In this document: positions 17,353 to 28,139 of the stretch, piece after piece | Layout: each line of letters opens with the position of its first letter | Position numbering within the stretch: the first letter of the stretch is position 1 | Origin: Verrucomicrobiota bacterium | GTDB taxonomy: Bacteria; Verrucomicrobiota; Verrucomicrobiia; CAIQCK01 | Direction: 5' to 3' | Assembly: GCA_026397915.1 (NCBI GenBank) | Contig: JAPLTX010000008.1 | Span: 124,001 to 188,000 of the forward strand | DNA length: 64,000 nt | The notes under the pieces: model-generated | What the model saw: the letters and a program-made list of their open reading frames with translations, nothing else | Database searches by the model: none | Told to the model about the DNA's origin: nothing | Made by a program: the position numbers and the translations under genes

Positions 17353-19218
17353 TCACTTCGGTATTACCGGCAGCACGATGTGCGACGGATGCGCGCGGTC
17401 GTGGTGGATGGTGTTGACGGCGGAGATGACGCGGCGGTGGTCGCTTAGCGGCTCGCCGGTGTTGGGGTTCACGTCGAAACGCGGGAAGTTGCTGCTGCTG
17501 ATGTCCACGCGGATGCGGTGGCCCTTTTTGAAGACGTTGGAAGTCGGATAGAGCCGGATGGTGAACGGATAGATGGTGCCAGGCTTCATCAGCTTTTCCT
17601 TCTTCAGCGTCTCGCGGAAGCGCGCGCGGACGATGCCGTCGGTGATGTTCAGGTCGAACCCGCCGGGGAAGTCGGTGCTGGGCGGATACACGTCGAGCAG
17701 CTTGGTGGTGAAATCGGTGTCCATGGCGGAGGACGAAGCCCAGAGTTTCACCTCCAGTTCGCCGGTGACTTCGATGTCCTCGGCGAGCGGCTCGGTTTGG
17801 AAGACGACGATGTCGTTACGCGCCGAGAGCGGGATCGGCACCGGCCAGTTCCAAATGTGCGGGCCGCCGCACTGGTCCCACGCGCCTTGGAGCATGATGC
17901 CGTCGCCGGACGAGATGCAGCCGCCGATGGTCGGCACCGGCTGGCGCGGGTCGAAGGTGAAGCTGGTGGAGGGCCTCCTTACGTCGGCCCCCACGGCTTG
18001 CGGCGAAAGACCGCCGTTGGGCTGGAGGTAGTAGTTGGTGAGGCGAGCGCGGGCCGGCGGCCACTCCTTCTCGTCGCGCCAGAAGCCGCCGTGGTTGAGC
18101 AGGCCTTTGTCGGTCTTGCGGCCGTCGCCTGTTCCCATGACAAACACGCGCACCTTCGCCGCAAACGGCGCGGCTTTACCGACGCTGTTGTTGAGGCCCT
18201 TCAGCCAGTGGTCATACCACTCCAGCCGCCACGCCAACTCGTCGGCGATGGCGGCGTCTTTGCCGAAGTCCACCTGGCCGTGAGACGAAGCGCGCTGGAG
18301 GCCGTGGATCCACGGCCCCATGATGAGATAGACGGGACTCTTGAGCGCCTTGGTGAGCGCAGCGAAGTTCGCGGTCGTATTGCCGGCCCACGAGTCATAC
18401 CAGCCGCCGACGAGATAGACGGGGATGTCTTTGTAACGGTCGGCGTGGTCCACGATGTTGTTCTGGAGCCAGAAGTCGTCGTCCGCGCCGCGGCGCATCG
18501 CCTCGACCAGCCACTCCTCGTATTCCGGCGAGAACTTCAGCGGCGTTGTGCCGCGGCGGAGCGGGAGGTTGAGCAGGTAGTGGAACCGGTTTTCGCCCAT
18601 TTCCTTCAGCATCGCGGCGGTGGCGGGGTCGCGGCCCGCGCGGCTGCCGCGGCCGGCGTTGAGCATGATCCAGTTCCAGAACCGCATCTCGAACGCGCCG
18701 GCGTTGCGCATGGACTGCCGGCCGAGGTTGGACATCGCGTCCACGGGAATGACCGTGGCCAGTTCCGGCGCGCGGGCCAGCGCCATGGCGTGCTGCGTGC
18801 CGCCGACATAGGAGGTGCCGATCATGCCGATCTTGCCGTTGCTCCACGGCTGCCGGCCGATCCACGCCGCGCAATCCACGCCGTCGGGGCCGTCGTCGGT
18901 CATCATGTGCCAGACGCCCTCGCTGGCAAACCGCCCGCGCGTGTCCTGCGAGATGAAGACGTAGCCGCGCGCGGCATAGTATTCACCAAAGCGTTTGCTG
19001 CCGTTCTTGTTGTAAGGCAGCCGCGTGAGGATGGCGGGAAACTTCTCTGCCGCGACCGCGCCTCTCTTCGCCGGCAGGTAAAGGTCGGTGGCGAGCTTCA
19101 CACCATCGCGCATCGCAACCATGACGTTGGTGTGGACGACGACCTGATATTGTGCGTCGCGGGCCGTTGCTGCCGACAGCGTCAGCAGCAGCGCGAGCAG
19201 CAACAGAGACCGTTTCAT
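17353..19218 (-). CDS. Secreted CocE/NonD-type (X-Pro peptidase S15) hydrolase
   Basis: A 621-residue protein with signal peptide (residues 1-19). An alpha/beta-hydrolase domain with G-M-I-G-T-S-Y-V-G-G, Ser136 as nucleophile, and a C-terminal jelly-roll (P-F-T-I-R-L-Y-P-T-S-N-V-F-K-K-G-H-R-I-R-V) give the CocE/PepX layout. Family members hydrolyse esters or X-Pro peptide and beta-lactam acyl bonds. A strong ribosome site (GAGGAGAG) is 7-8 bases before the ATG. It follows the acetylesterase gene by 13 bases, so a role in removing acyl groups from a carbohydrate is possible. Confidence 0.85.
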   Translation of the reverse strand: MKRSLLLLALLLTLSAATARDAQYQVVVHTNVMVAMRDGVKLATDLYLPAKRGAVAAEKFPAILTRLPYNKNGSKRFGEYYAARGYVFISQDTRGRFASEGVWHMMTDDGPDGVDCAAWIGRQPWSNGKIGMIGTSYVGGTQHAMALARAPELATVIPVDAMSNLGRQSMRNAGAFEMRFWNWIMLNAGRGSRAGRDPATAAMLKEMGENRFHYLLNLPLRRGTTPLKFSPEYEEWLVEAMRRGADDDFWLQNNIVDHADRYKDIPVYLVGGWYDSWAGNTTANFAALTKALKSPVYLIMGPWIHGLQRASSHGQVDFGKDAAIADELAWRLEWYDHWLKGLNNSVGKAAPFAAKVRVFVMGTGDGRKTDKGLLNHGGFWRDEKEWPPARARLTNYYLQPNGGLSPQAVGADVRRPSTSFTFDPRQPVPTIGGCISSGDGIMLQGAWDQCGGPHIWNWPVPIPLSARNDIVVFQTEPLAEDIEVTGELEVKLWASSSAMDTDFTTKLLDVYPPSTDFPGGFDLNITDGIVRARFRETLKKEKLMKPGTIYPFTIRLYPTSNVFKKGHRIRVDISSSNFPRFDVNPNTGEPLSDHRRVISAVNTIHHDRAHPSHIVLPVIPK

Positions 19219-19231
19219 AATTGGACTCTCC

Positions 19232-20518
19232 TCACTTCTTCTTCATCGCCTCGACGTGGGCGAGAATGGCGTTGCGCATCGCTTCGACGGCTTTGGGCGT
19301 GTTGGTGTGGCCGGCGGCGACGTCTATGTGGATGCGCTTCTTGCCGGGAATCGCGTTGTAGGCGGCATAGACGCTGGACGGCGGACAGGTCGTGTCAATG
19401 AAACCGACCGTAACGATGCCGGCGGCCTTGCTGCGCGTGACGAAGTTCACGCAATCGAAGTAGCGAACAGCTTCGACGACATTCGGCGGCGGCGTTTCGC
19501 CTGTGGCGATGAAGTGCGGCCAACCGTTGACGCGACCCGCCTTGAAGCCTGTGTGGTCGCAGCCCGCCGGCACGCCCGCCGCGAAGAACGTCACGCGTGG
19601 GTCGAGGCCGGCGGCAACGAGCGACTGGTAGCCGCCTTGGCTGCTGCCCTGCACGACAACGGTGTGGCCATCCCACTCCGGCTGCGCGGTCAGGAAATCG
19701 AGCGCGCGCACCAGCCGCAGGAACATGCCGAGGAAATAAACCGTCTCGCGCGACTCGCGGCCGCGACGGGAATATTCCTTCAGATCGCTGCTGCTAAGAT
19801 TAGTGTAGAATTCCGCCGGTTTGCCGTTGGGGATGCCGTGGGCGTTGATGTCGAGCGCCAGCAGGCCCTTCTCCGCCCAGCCCGCCGCGCCACCGAGGCC
19901 GGAACTGCGCACGCCCGCGCCGTGAACAAGGAGGATGGCCGGCAGACTTTTCGACTTAGCGCCAACGGGCCTCGCGAAGTAGCCGCTCACGGGCGCGCCG
20001 ACGCTGTCTGCCTGGAGGTCGAAGCAGTCCACACCTTTCACGAGTGACTTCACCGGCGTCAGACGCGGGTTGATCGGCACGGCGGCGAGTTTCTTCTTCT
20101 GCGCCGCCCAAAACTCGTCGAAGTCAGCCGGCACCGGCATGCTTGGCTTGATCTTGAGCGGATCAATCGCTGCGCCGCCGAGCGCGAAACGGGAGAGTTT
20201 CTCTGGCCCGGCAAACGCAGCGCGACACTGGAGGAAGCCCGGCTCGTCGAGCTTTCCGGTGACGGTCGCGCAACCGCCGGCGAACTTCACCTTGCCGTTG
20301 GTGGTCGGTGGCACGCCGTCTTTCGAGATAATCCAGCTCACCTGCGCGCCGTCCACCGGCTGCTTGTCGAGCTGCAGCTTGATGGTGAACGTGACGATCT
20401 CTCCCTGTTTGTAGATCGCGTCGGGGCGGTCGGCGGTGACGCTGAGAGTGTAGTTGGTGCTGGCACTGGCCCAAGTGGCGGCGAGGACGACGAGGATGAG
20501 GAGCAGGCGTTGTTTCAT
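19232..20518 (-). CDS. Secreted acetyl-xylan-esterase-like (AXE1) hydrolase
   Basis: A 428-residue protein with a signal peptide and an N-terminal beta-sandwich (to about residue 115). An alpha/beta-hydrolase domain follows, with V-Q-G-S-S-Q-G-G (Ser293 nucleophile), F-I-D-T-T-C-P-P (Asp about 378) and A-G-H-T-N (His about 407). This matches the AXE1/cephalosporin-C deacetylase family, carbohydrate O-deacetylases. The ATG overlaps the stop of the preceding beta-helix gene by four bases (ATGA), so the two are translationally coupled. Acetyl removal from the polymer cut by neighbouring lyases is a reasonable inference. Confidence 0.85.
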   Translation of the reverse strand: MKQRLLLILVVLAATWASASTNYTLSVTADRPDAIYKQGEIVTFTIKLQLDKQPVDGAQVSWIISKDGVPPTTNGKVKFAGGCATVTGKLDEPGFLQCRAAFAGPEKLSRFALGGAAIDPLKIKPSMPVPADFDEFWAAQKKKLAAVPINPRLTPVKSLVKGVDCFDLQADSVGAPVSGYFARPVGAKSKSLPAILLVHGAGVRSSGLGGAAGWAEKGLLALDINAHGIPNGKPAEFYTNLSSSDLKEYSRRGRESRETVYFLGMFLRLVRALDFLTAQPEWDGHTVVVQGSSQGGYQSLVAAGLDPRVTFFAAGVPAGCDHTGFKAGRVNGWPHFIATGETPPPNVVEAVRYFDCVNFVTRSKAAGIVTVGFIDTTCPPSSVYAAYNAIPGKKRIHIDVAAGHTNTPKAVEAMRNAILAHVEAMKKK

Positions 20519-23223
20519 TTTTGCTTTATGTTGAGGTTGAAGTCATCGAGGTAGAACACGGTCTTGCAGGTTGCGTTGCTGGTGAAACCGACCCACGTCA
20601 GCTTCTTGAACTGCGGTTTGGCGAAAGGCTGGTCCTTGAACTCGCGCGGCTGCTGGCCGGCGACGCGCACGGTCAGCGACCATTTGCCGGTGCTGGCTTT
20701 GCCGAGGCCGGCAGTCATCTCGAAATGAATCCACTGGTCCGCCGGCAACTCCATCGTGCTCTCGCCGACTTGGAGCCGGCCGTCGCGGATGCGGAGATGG
20801 ATGGCGGTGTGGTAATCGCCCGCGCTCCAGTCGCGCCACTCGAAGTCAATCATACTCGCCTTCTCGATGCGAAGGTCGAACGAGTTTGAGACGACGCCGT
20901 TGGTGAAGCTGGGCTGGTAGTAGAAATGCGGGTTGTGCGCCGCCGAGAGGCCGGGCGCGTCGGTGATCTTGAGGCTGTGCTTGCCGGCAGCGGCGGTTTC
21001 GTTGGTGACAAGGATGGAGTCGCCCTTGTTCTCGGTGCGAAGCGTGGCGCCGCCTGGCGGTTTGCCGACGGCGGTGCGCTCGAAACCATCGCTGATCTGG
21101 ATCGGCGGCGGCTCGGGCGGGAGTTCAAGCGCCGGATAGGTCACGCGCTTGGCTTTCGCGACCCACGCGCGGTCGCCATAGACGCCGGCCTTGGACGGGT
21201 CGAATGGCTTGAAGCCCATTTTCAGCGCGGGCGAGGCGGGCCGCAGCCGGAAATCATTCTTGCGCGGCGCGACGAAGAGCGGATCGGCAACGACGCTTGC
21301 GGTGTCCTTGCCGGCCTTCTGCCAATCCGCGAGCGGTTTGCCGGCAAAATCAATCTTGCTGCCGGCGCTCCAGTAGCAGTTGCTCCGCGAGACTTGCTGG
21401 ACCTTGCCCCAATTGCTGGCGAACAGCGGCGAGTTGTTGGTCCAGAACACGATGTTGTTCTCGAACGTGAACGAGAGATGCTCTTCAAGACGCGTCGCCT
21501 GAAGCTGATGCTGGCAGCTGTTGGCGAGGATGTTGTTGCGGACGATGTTCTCGCGCCCGTAATGCTGATGGAAGCTGCCGGTCTTCGTGTCATAGACAAG
21601 GTTGTTCTCGAACAGGATGCCGGTGCTGCCTTCGTCGGTATAGAGGCCCCAGCCGCCATAGCTGTAGGCGTAGATGTCGTGGAAGACGTTGTTCGCGACA
21701 CGCGTGCCTTGCGACGGGCCGAGCGTGTAGATGCCGCCCATGTCGCTCAGCAGACCCCAGCCGAGATGGTGGACGTGGTTGAACTCGATCTTGTTCCGCT
21801 TCGCGAGACACTCGCCGTAACCCCACGTCCAGCCGGTGGAGATGCCGGTGTAAAACAGGTCGGCGATCTCGTTGTGCGTCACTTGGTTGTCGCCGCTCTG
21901 GCCCACCCAGACGCCGACGGCGCACGGGAAGATGTAGCCGCCGTGGCGGATGATGTTGTTGTCCACCGTGACGTGGCTCGTGCGCTCGGCTTCGTTCTTG
22001 GCGATGCCCGTCTCGCCGACGCGCACGCCGCCGGCGCCGAAGTCGTGGACGTGGCAGTGGCGAATCACGCACTCGCGGCAGCCTTTGCGGAACCAGACGA
22101 CGTAGGTGCCAACGTGGCCGATGTCGCAGTCCTCCAGCGTCACGTGCCGCGCGCCGTCCACCTGCACCACCGCCTCGATGCCCGCCGCCGCTTGCATCGG
22201 TTCAAAGCCGCCCTCCGGCGTCAGCCATTGGCCGTGATGGAACGTGAGTCCGCGAAAGCTGACATGCTCGACGAACTTCCCTGCCGCCGCGTCGCCAGCG
22301 ATGACAATGAACTTCTCCGCCACCGGCGCGACGACCTCCGTGCGCTTCATGTTCTCGCCGGGGCGCGGTTTGTAGTAGAGCGTGCCGTCACGTGCGAGAT
22401 ACCACTCGCCCGGCGCGTCGAGCGCCGCGAGGAAGTTCTCGAACACGAACGGATTGTTCCGCCGCCACGGATTCCACGGCTTCATGCCGCCGCCGGTGGT
22501 GACGAGCGTTTTCTCCTGCGGGTCCACGCTGTCGAGGAACCGCCGCGTGTTGTCCCAGTTGTGATAGACGACGAGGTTCACGTCCTTGAGTTCCTGCGGT
22601 GAGAGCTTGGCAATGGCGGCGAACTCTTCCGCGCGCATCCGGACGGTCTGGCGGGCGCTCTTGGCGCGCGACTTTGGTCCGCCGGCAGAGCCGTCGAGCT
22701 TCTCCTCTTGCACATCGAGCATGTGGAACCAAAACTTGTTCGGCGTGCGCGCCCGCGTGGCGCGGCGGCCGTTGACAAAGAGCTGCTCGAAATACCACTT
22801 GCCCGCCGCCACGTCGGCGACGCGCGTCTTCCAGAGGCCGTTCTCGCCGCGCTCGAATCCGCCGATGACGCGACCACCGCTGAATACCGGCCGCGCGCCC
22901 TTGGCCGCCTCAAAACTCACCGGCGCCTGCGCGCTGCCGCTATCCTCCGGCCCGAGCAGGAGCGGCTCGGTGAACGTGTAGCGGCCGCTGGCAACGATGA
23001 CGCGCACGGCTTCCTTGAGCTGGCCCGCCGCGCGCAGTTTCCGCAGCGCGTCGCGCGAGCCGTTGAGTGAGGCCAGCGGGCCGTCGTTGCACGCCTTGTT
23101 CGGCCGCGCGAGCCGGCCCGACCACGCATCGTTGCCATCAGGCGCGACATAGAGGTCGAGGGCGTGCGCGGGGATGGGAAGTGAAATGGCGAAAAGGATG
23201 AAAAGGATGGCTCGCGAAATCAT
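20515..23223 (-). CDS. Large secreted right-handed beta-helix protein
   Basis: A 902-residue protein with a signal peptide ([11 protein letters not shown]). [13 protein letters not shown] near residue 22 is the usual opening of secreted parallel beta-helix proteins (DUF1565/pectate-lyase-like). Many coils with N-N-I-x-R, N-x-V-x-x-N and H-N-E-I-A-D repeats follow to about residue 640. The last 220 residues are a lectin-like beta-sandwich. A polysaccharide lyase or epimerase role is possible. The start was placed at ATG 23223, where the signal begins; the frame stays open to 23658, but that stretch overlaps the neighbouring gene and is a shadow. Confidence 0.82.
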   Translation of the reverse strand: MISRAILFILFAISLPIPAHALDLYVAPDGNDAWSGRLARPNKACNDGPLASLNGSRDALRKLRAAGQLKEAVRVIVASGRYTFTEPLLLGPEDSGSAQAPVSFEAAKGARPVFSGGRVIGGFERGENGLWKTRVADVAAGKWYFEQLFVNGRRATRARTPNKFWFHMLDVQEEKLDGSAGGPKSRAKSARQTVRMRAEEFAAIAKLSPQELKDVNLVVYHNWDNTRRFLDSVDPQEKTLVTTGGGMKPWNPWRRNNPFVFENFLAALDAPGEWYLARDGTLYYKPRPGENMKRTEVVAPVAEKFIVIAGDAAAGKFVEHVSFRGLTFHHGQWLTPEGGFEPMQAAAGIEAVVQVDGARHVTLEDCDIGHVGTYVVWFRKGCRECVIRHCHVHDFGAGGVRVGETGIAKNEAERTSHVTVDNNIIRHGGYIFPCAVGVWVGQSGDNQVTHNEIADLFYTGISTGWTWGYGECLAKRNKIEFNHVHHLGWGLLSDMGGIYTLGPSQGTRVANNVFHDIYAYSYGGWGLYTDEGSTGILFENNLVYDTKTGSFHQHYGRENIVRNNILANSCQHQLQATRLEEHLSFTFENNIVFWTNNSPLFASNWGKVQQVSRSNCYWSAGSKIDFAGKPLADWQKAGKDTASVVADPLFVAPRKNDFRLRPASPALKMGFKPFDPSKAGVYGDRAWVAKAKRVTYPALELPPEPPPIQISDGFERTAVGKPPGGATLRTENKGDSILVTNETAAAGKHSLKITDAPGLSAAHNPHFYYQPSFTNGVVSNSFDLRIEKASMIDFEWRDWSAGDYHTAIHLRIRDGRLQVGESTMELPADQWIHFEMTAGLGKASTGKWSLTVRVAGQQPREFKDQPFAKPQFKKLTWVGFTSNATCKTVFYLDDFNLNIKQK

Positions 23224-23267
23224 GTGCGAGTTTCTCACGCTTAGCGGGCGCGAAGGCAAGCGGATTT

Positions 23268-25154
23268 CTATTCCGCGTTGAAGTCCAGCACGAGCTTCTG
23301 GCTGCCTTTGCGGATGGTCACGACACCGTTGCCGAAGTCGGACTGGATGAACGGGCTGTCGTAAACCTTCCGCGGCGCGTAGTTCACCGGCACGCCGTCC
23401 ACAAGTGGCGGACGCGAGTAATCGGCGAAGAGCGTCAGGGTCGTCTTGTTCAGCCGGCTGGTGTAGTCGAGGCGACTGTTCTCCCACTTCAACGCGTTGG
23501 CCAGGACGGCGTCCTGAAACGTGGCGAAGTCCTTGCAGTCGGACTTGCGCGCGACTTCGATGATGACCGGGGAGAACTCGTCTACGCACTTCAGCCACTC
23601 GCCGTCGTCTGGCCGCCCCGTCTTCTTGCGATGTTGCTCCATCGAGTCCGGCTCCCACGTTGTCTTGCCGTCCACCACGCGCACGACGGCGAACGCCTGC
23701 GGTGCTTCGGCAAAAACCCAGCCGTCGCGCTCGACGCGGCGGAGCGCGGCGTCGAACCAGACGCGCTGGCCGCGCGCTGCTTTGCTGGTCTTGAGCCGCT
23801 GGACGATGAGCATGCCGCGCTTTTGCACGGACCAGTGGGCGTTATAGACGCTGCCGCGTTTCGGCGTCAGCGGCTGGGTGAAGATGCGCGCGGTCGGATG
23901 GCCGGCGAAGATCACGCCCTCCCAACGGTTCTGGCTGCTGATAGCGGTCCAGTCTTCCGTGGGGCGCGCCTCGACCATGCTGGTGCCGATGACGAAATCC
24001 GGCGTGCAGAAACTGTAGCGCAGCAAGCCGCCACCGTCGGGCCGCAACGGATAGAGTCCTTGCGCTACGAAGAACGGATGCTTGGGGTTGGTGACATAGT
24101 TTGGCGGCGGCGAGTTTTCTTTGCGCGGCTCCGCGAGGCCGGGACGGCGTGAGAGGTATTCGTAAACGCCGCGCCCCGCCACGTCGAGCGCGAGGTCGGT
24201 GACGACGGGCGATGGCCGCCAGAACGTCGTCGCAGCGCACATGTGGCTCGGATGCTGGCTCTTTTCGCGGCCGAGGCCGAAGTGAAACCACGCCAGGCCG
24301 TCCATGCTCGACCCGGCGGTCGAGTCGGTGCCGGGATAGCAGCGGTGCCGGCTGCCGCCGCGAACGCCGTTGATCTGCTCGATGGCCCAGTCGGCCCAGA
24401 AAAGATCGAGCAGCATCGCGAAGCGGCGACGCAGGACGGGATCGTCGGCGAAGTCGGCGAGGTTATACCAGCCGCCGAGCGTGTATTTGTTGTAGCCGGA
24501 GTTGCACTCGACCAGCAGGCCCTTGGCGGCGCGCTCGCGAGCGAAACGTTTGAAGTAGTCGTTGAACGCCGCGGCCATCTGCGCGGGCGTCGAGCCGTCG
24601 GCGTAGCGGCGGTCCTTGTAGCCAGCGTGCTGCGCGAAAATCTGCGCCGCGCCCCAGAAGCTGCTCCACGCCTGCGCGTGATGGTTTTCGCTGCCCCACT
24701 TCCACCAATCACGTTCCGGCAGCGTCATCTCCAAGCGGCAACGCGGCCCGGCCCATTGCCAGAGCATGTCGAGCAACGTCGCCTCGGCCTCGGCGCTCAT
24801 GCGACCGGGGAGATGTTTGTTCTGCTGGCTGAAGAGAAACCAAATGCGCTCCAAGATGTAGGCGTGCCAGTGGAAGCTGCCATCCTTGAGCGACGCGGGA
24901 AACTCCTTCTCGCGCTCGGTGAGAATGGCCTTGTCGGCATCGGCGGTGCGCTTGTTGAGCCAGTAGGCCGCCAGCGCGAGGTCCTCGTAATGCCAGCAGC
25001 CCTCTGGCGGATACGGTCGGTCGAGCTGCGCGCGGAGCACCACGTCGCGTCGCGCGCTTGGTTCGTCGCGAGGCGCGGTCGCGGCTTGCGCAGGACCAAC
25101 GACGGAGAGAGCGGCGAGACCGAGACAGAGGCAACGGAGATGCAATGGCGACAT
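23268..25154 (-). CDS. Secreted lyase-like protein with helical toroid and beta-sandwich domains
   Basis: A 628-residue protein with a clear signal peptide ([17 protein letters not shown]). The first 330 residues are Trp- and His-rich helices, including [10 protein letters not shown] and N-S-G-Y-N-K-Y, resembling the alpha/alpha-toroid of PL8/PL15/PL17-type polysaccharide lyases. The rest is beta-rich with an acidic end. I do not recognise a named family, and the lyase call rests on this layout and on neighbours (beta-helix and deacetylase genes downstream). ATG 25154 is the signal start; the longer open frame is not credible. Confidence 0.6.
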   Translation of the reverse strand: MSPLHLRCLCLGLAALSVVGPAQAATAPRDEPSARRDVVLRAQLDRPYPPEGCWHYEDLALAAYWLNKRTADADKAILTEREKEFPASLKDGSFHWHAYILERIWFLFSQQNKHLPGRMSAEAEATLLDMLWQWAGPRCRLEMTLPERDWWKWGSENHHAQAWSSFWGAAQIFAQHAGYKDRRYADGSTPAQMAAAFNDYFKRFARERAAKGLLVECNSGYNKYTLGGWYNLADFADDPVLRRRFAMLLDLFWADWAIEQINGVRGGSRHRCYPGTDSTAGSSMDGLAWFHFGLGREKSQHPSHMCAATTFWRPSPVVTDLALDVAGRGVYEYLSRRPGLAEPRKENSPPPNYVTNPKHPFFVAQGLYPLRPDGGGLLRYSFCTPDFVIGTSMVEARPTEDWTAISSQNRWEGVIFAGHPTARIFTQPLTPKRGSVYNAHWSVQKRGMLIVQRLKTSKAARGQRVWFDAALRRVERDGWVFAEAPQAFAVVRVVDGKTTWEPDSMEQHRKKTGRPDDGEWLKCVDEFSPVIIEVARKSDCKDFATFQDAVLANALKWENSRLDYTSRLNKTTLTLFADYSRPPLVDGVPVNYAPRKVYDSPFIQSDFGNGVVTIRKGSQKLVLDFNAE

Positions 25155-25212
25155 GGCGAGATTCCTGACGCGCTCCGGCCCACGAGGCAAGCAGATTTCT
25201 GCGACGTTCGGG

Positions 25213-26079
25213 CTAGCGATCCGTGGCGACGCGCTGGAGGTAATCGCCGTAGGCGTTTGGAATGGCACGGGCCAGCCGCTGAAGTTGCATGGAGTCAATG
25301 AAGCCGAGGCGGTAGGCGATTTCTTCGGGGCAGCAGATCATCAACCCTTGCCTGTCCTGGACCGCTTGCACAAAGTTCGCGGCTTGGAGGAGCGATTCGT
25401 GCGTGCCGGCGTCGAGCCATGCGATGCCTCGACCGAGTTGCGCCACACTCAATTTGCCGCGCGAAAGATAGACACGGTTAAGGTCGGTGATTTCGAGTTC
25501 GCCGCGCGGCGAGGGCTTCAGGTTGCGGGCAATTTCCACCACCTCGCTGTCGTAGAAGTAAACGCCGGGAACGGCGTAGTTCGAGCGCGGCTTCTTCGGC
25601 TTCTCCTCGATGTTAACAGCCTTGCCGTCGGCGTCGAACTCCACTACGCCGTAACGCTCCGGGTCGCGCACCGGATAGGCGAAGATGGTCGCGCCGTCGG
25701 TCGTCTCCGCGCCGACGCGGAGGACTTCCGCCAGGCCGTGGCCGTAGAAAATGTTATCGCCGAGAATCAGACACGCCGATTCGCCGGCGAGGAATTCCGC
25801 GCCGACCCGGAAGGCGTCGGCCAGACCGCGCGGCTCGCTCTGCTCGGCGTAAACGAATTTCATTCCCCACTGGCTGCCGTCGCCCAGCAGACGGCGGAAT
25901 CCCGGCAGGTCGGCCGGCGTGCTGATCACCAGCACCTCGCGGATGCCCGCCAGCATCAGGCAGGAGAGCGGGTAGTAGACCATCGGCTTGTCGTAAACCG
26001 GCAGGATCTGTTTGCTCGCCGCCATCGTGATCGGATAGAGGCGCGTGCCTTTGCCGCCAGCCAAAATAATGCCTTTCAT
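25213..26079 (-). CDS. rmlA: Glucose-1-phosphate thymidylyltransferase
   Basis: A 288-residue nucleotidyltransferase making dTDP-glucose from glucose 1-phosphate and dTTP. The start [16 protein letters not shown] is the diagnostic loop; [18 protein letters not shown] and W-L-D-A-G-T-H are further RmlA marks. Length is typical. It overlaps rmlB by four bases (ATGA) and comes after it on the minus strand, so the two are one operon for a dTDP-6-deoxyhexose, most likely L-rhamnose. Confidence 0.95.
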   Translation of the reverse strand: MKGIILAGGKGTRLYPITMAASKQILPVYDKPMVYYPLSCLMLAGIREVLVISTPADLPGFRRLLGDGSQWGMKFVYAEQSEPRGLADAFRVGAEFLAGESACLILGDNIFYGHGLAEVLRVGAETTDGATIFAYPVRDPERYGVVEFDADGKAVNIEEKPKKPRSNYAVPGVYFYDSEVVEIARNLKPSPRGELEITDLNRVYLSRGKLSVAQLGRGIAWLDAGTHESLLQAANFVQAVQDRQGLMICCPEEIAYRLGFIDSMQLQRLARAIPNAYGDYLQRVATDR

Positions 26080-27158
26080 TTTCCTCCTCGTTTCGCGTAG
26101 TTCCGGTCAATCCACTGCTGATAGCCCGCCTGCTGCTGGATGGCGGCGACCCACTCCGGGTGATCGAGATACCATTGCACCGTCGCGCGCAGGCCCGTCT
26201 GTAACGAGTGGCGCGGCGTCCAGCCCAGCTCGGTCCTGACCTTCGTGATGTTCATCGCGTAACGGCGGTCGTGGCCGGGACGGTCAGTGACGTGCTGGAT
26301 GAGCGACGTATGCGGCCGGTGCGGCGAAGCGGGAAGCAGTTCGTCCAGCAACGCGCAGATGCCGTGGACGATGTCGAGGTTGGGCGGCTGGTTGTCGCCG
26401 CCAACGTTGTAGGTCTCACCGACGCGACCGCTCTTGAGAATGGAACGGATCGCTTCGCAGTGGTCCTCGACGTAGAGCCAGTCGCGAATCTGCTGGCCGT
26501 CGCCATAAACGGGCAGCGGCCGGCCGTTAATGCCGTTGAGGATCATCAACGGAATCAGCTTCTCCGGAAACTGGTGCGGGCCGTAGTTATTGGAGCAGTT
26601 CGTGATCGTCACCGGCAGGCCGTAAGTGCGGGCGTAGGCGCGCACCAGATGATCGCTAGCGGCCTTGGAGGCGGAATAGGGCGAGCTTGGATCGTAGGAC
26701 GTCGTCTCGGTAAACGCGGGGTCTTTCGGCTTGAGCGACCCGAACACCTCGTCGGTGGAAACGTGGTGGAACCGCGCCGCCGCCGGCTCGACGATCTTGT
26801 CCACGAGCCACGCCTGCCGTGCCGCGTCGAGCATCACCTGCGTGCCGACGATGTTGGTTTGCACAAACAACTCCGGCCCGTGAATCGAACGGTCCACGTG
26901 CGATTCCGCTGCGAAGTGGGCGATGGTATCCACCGTGTGCTCGCGCAGGAGCTTGTCCACGAGCACGCGGTCGCAGATGTCGCCGCGCACGAAGATGTGC
27001 CGGCTGTCATCGGGCAACCCTTTCAGGTTCTCCAATGCGCCGGCGTAGGTCAACGCGTCGAGGTTGACGATCTTCACCGCCGGCTCCACGCGGAGCAGGT
27101 AGCGGACGAAGTTCGATCCGATGAAGCCGGCGCCGCCGGTGACGAGAACGGTTTTCAT
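26076..27158 (-). CDS. rmlB: dTDP-glucose 4,6-dehydratase
   Basis: A 360-residue SDR enzyme that makes dTDP-4-keto-6-deoxyglucose. G-G-A-G-F-I-G-S-N is the NAD site, T-D-E-V-F-G-S carries the catalytic Asp/Glu pair, and Y-S-A-S-K supplies the Tyr and Lys. [14 protein letters not shown] is characteristic of RmlB. The upstream neighbour ends 4 bases before its start and the downstream rmlA overlaps its stop. The product is the substrate expected for the UER1-like gene at 27163-28029. Confidence 0.95.
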   Translation of the reverse strand: MKTVLVTGGAGFIGSNFVRYLLRVEPAVKIVNLDALTYAGALENLKGLPDDSRHIFVRGDICDRVLVDKLLREHTVDTIAHFAAESHVDRSIHGPELFVQTNIVGTQVMLDAARQAWLVDKIVEPAAARFHHVSTDEVFGSLKPKDPAFTETTSYDPSSPYSASKAASDHLVRAYARTYGLPVTITNCSNNYGPHQFPEKLIPLMILNGINGRPLPVYGDGQQIRDWLYVEDHCEAIRSILKSGRVGETYNVGGDNQPPNLDIVHGICALLDELLPASPHRPHTSLIQHVTDRPGHDRRYAMNITKVRTELGWTPRHSLQTGLRATVQWYLDHPEWVAAIQQQAGYQQWIDRNYAKRGGK

Positions 27159-27162
27159 GCGG

Positions 27163-28029
27163 TCAGGCGGTTTTCCAGTTGCGCAGGGCGATGGCGACGG
27201 CGTCGTGGACCTCGGTCATTGGGATGCCGGCCTTCTCGCGCTTGGTGACATCGAGGACGCAGTTGGAGCGGGGCGTCTTGGCGGCGAGCCGCATGAACTC
27301 CACTTCGTCGGCGAAGAAGTTGAACTCCTTCCGACAGATACCACTCTTCTTGATCATCTCGGTAATCTCGCGCGTGGTGATAGAGCCGGGATTCGTCATG
27401 TTATAGACGCCAAATGGCACGCGCTTGGTCCAGCAGGCGACCGCCGCGCGCACAAACTCTTCCAATTGCGAGAGCGAGTTGCGCGCGTCCAGCAGCCGCT
27501 CATAGCGCATCACCTTCGAGATGTAGTTGCGGGAGCTATCCGTCTCATTGAACGGGATGCGGAGCCGCCAGATGTAGCAGTTCGGATCGTCGGCCAGCAC
27601 CTCCTCACCGAGCGCTTTCGTGCCGCTGTAGAAGCTGCAGTTGTTCTGGCGGAAGGAAAAATTCGGCGGATCAGTTTCCTTGAAACCGCTACCGTCGGGT
27701 TTGGCTCCGTTGTAGATGCAACCGGACGAGATGTGTCCCCACGGCACACCTGCGCGCTCGCACGCCGTCCGGATGATGTCCGGCAGCACGACGTTGCCGA
27801 ACACGCACTCAGCCTTGTGCAGCTCGCAGGCGTCCACGTTGGGCTTGCCGGTGTAGCCGGCGCAGTTGATGAGGAACTCGGGCCGTTGCTCCTTCAGGTG
27901 GTTGGTCAGCTCCGCCAGCCCGGTGTAGTCGAGGTCCTCCCGCGGGTAAACCTTGTAGGGAATGCCCGCCTGCTCCAGATGAGCGCAAAACCTCGAACCC
28001 ACGTAACCGCTGCCTATGAGTAAAAACAT
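27163..28029 (-). CDS. NRS/ER (plant UER1)-like 4-keto-6-deoxyhexose epimerase/reductase
   Basis: A 288-residue SDR-family protein. The N-terminal G-S-G-Y-V-G-S is the nucleotide site and F-Y-S-G-T-K-A holds Tyr134 and Lys138. G-K-P-N-V-D-A-C-E-L-H-K, S-S-G-C-I-Y, G-F-K-E-T-D-P-P-N-F and Y-N-M-T-N-P-G look much closer to the bifunctional plant NRS/ER enzyme than to RmlD. Cys104 and Lys172 align by eye with residues reported as needed for its 3,5-epimerase step. No rmlC or rmlD is seen nearby. The function is therefore probably formation of the deoxysugar nucleotide, dTDP-L-rhamnose or similar. The start is ATG 28029 with AGGA upstream. Confidence 0.72.
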   Translation of the reverse strand: MFLLIGSGYVGSRFCAHLEQAGIPYKVYPREDLDYTGLAELTNHLKEQRPEFLINCAGYTGKPNVDACELHKAECVFGNVVLPDIIRTACERAGVPWGHISSGCIYNGAKPDGSGFKETDPPNFSFRQNNCSFYSGTKALGEEVLADDPNCYIWRLRIPFNETDSSRNYISKVMRYERLLDARNSLSQLEEFVRAAVACWTKRVPFGVYNMTNPGSITTREITEMIKKSGICRKEFNFFADEVEFMRLAAKTPRSNCVLDVTKREKAGIPMTEVHDAVAIALRNWKTA

Positions 28030-28139
28030 GTCCAATTCCTGACTGCGTTTGTATGTCTCTCAGCCGGTCTCTTCCTTATACCATCGGCCGCCTTTGGACA
28101 AGCGCGGTTGTGGGATGTCCTTATGACAACGGAGGCCTG

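Noticed and set aside
17518..19401. 627-codon open frame opposite the CocE-like gene
   Set aside because: Shadow of a high-GC gene; no domain, no ribosome site.
20926..22602. 558-codon open frame opposite the large beta-helix gene
   Set aside because: Shadow caused by GC-rich third positions; the minus-strand gene has a signal peptide and repeat pattern.
23224..23658. Upstream extension of the large beta-helix gene
   Set aside because: The extension overlaps the neighbouring lyase-like gene on the same strand and lacks a signal; the signal starts at 23223.
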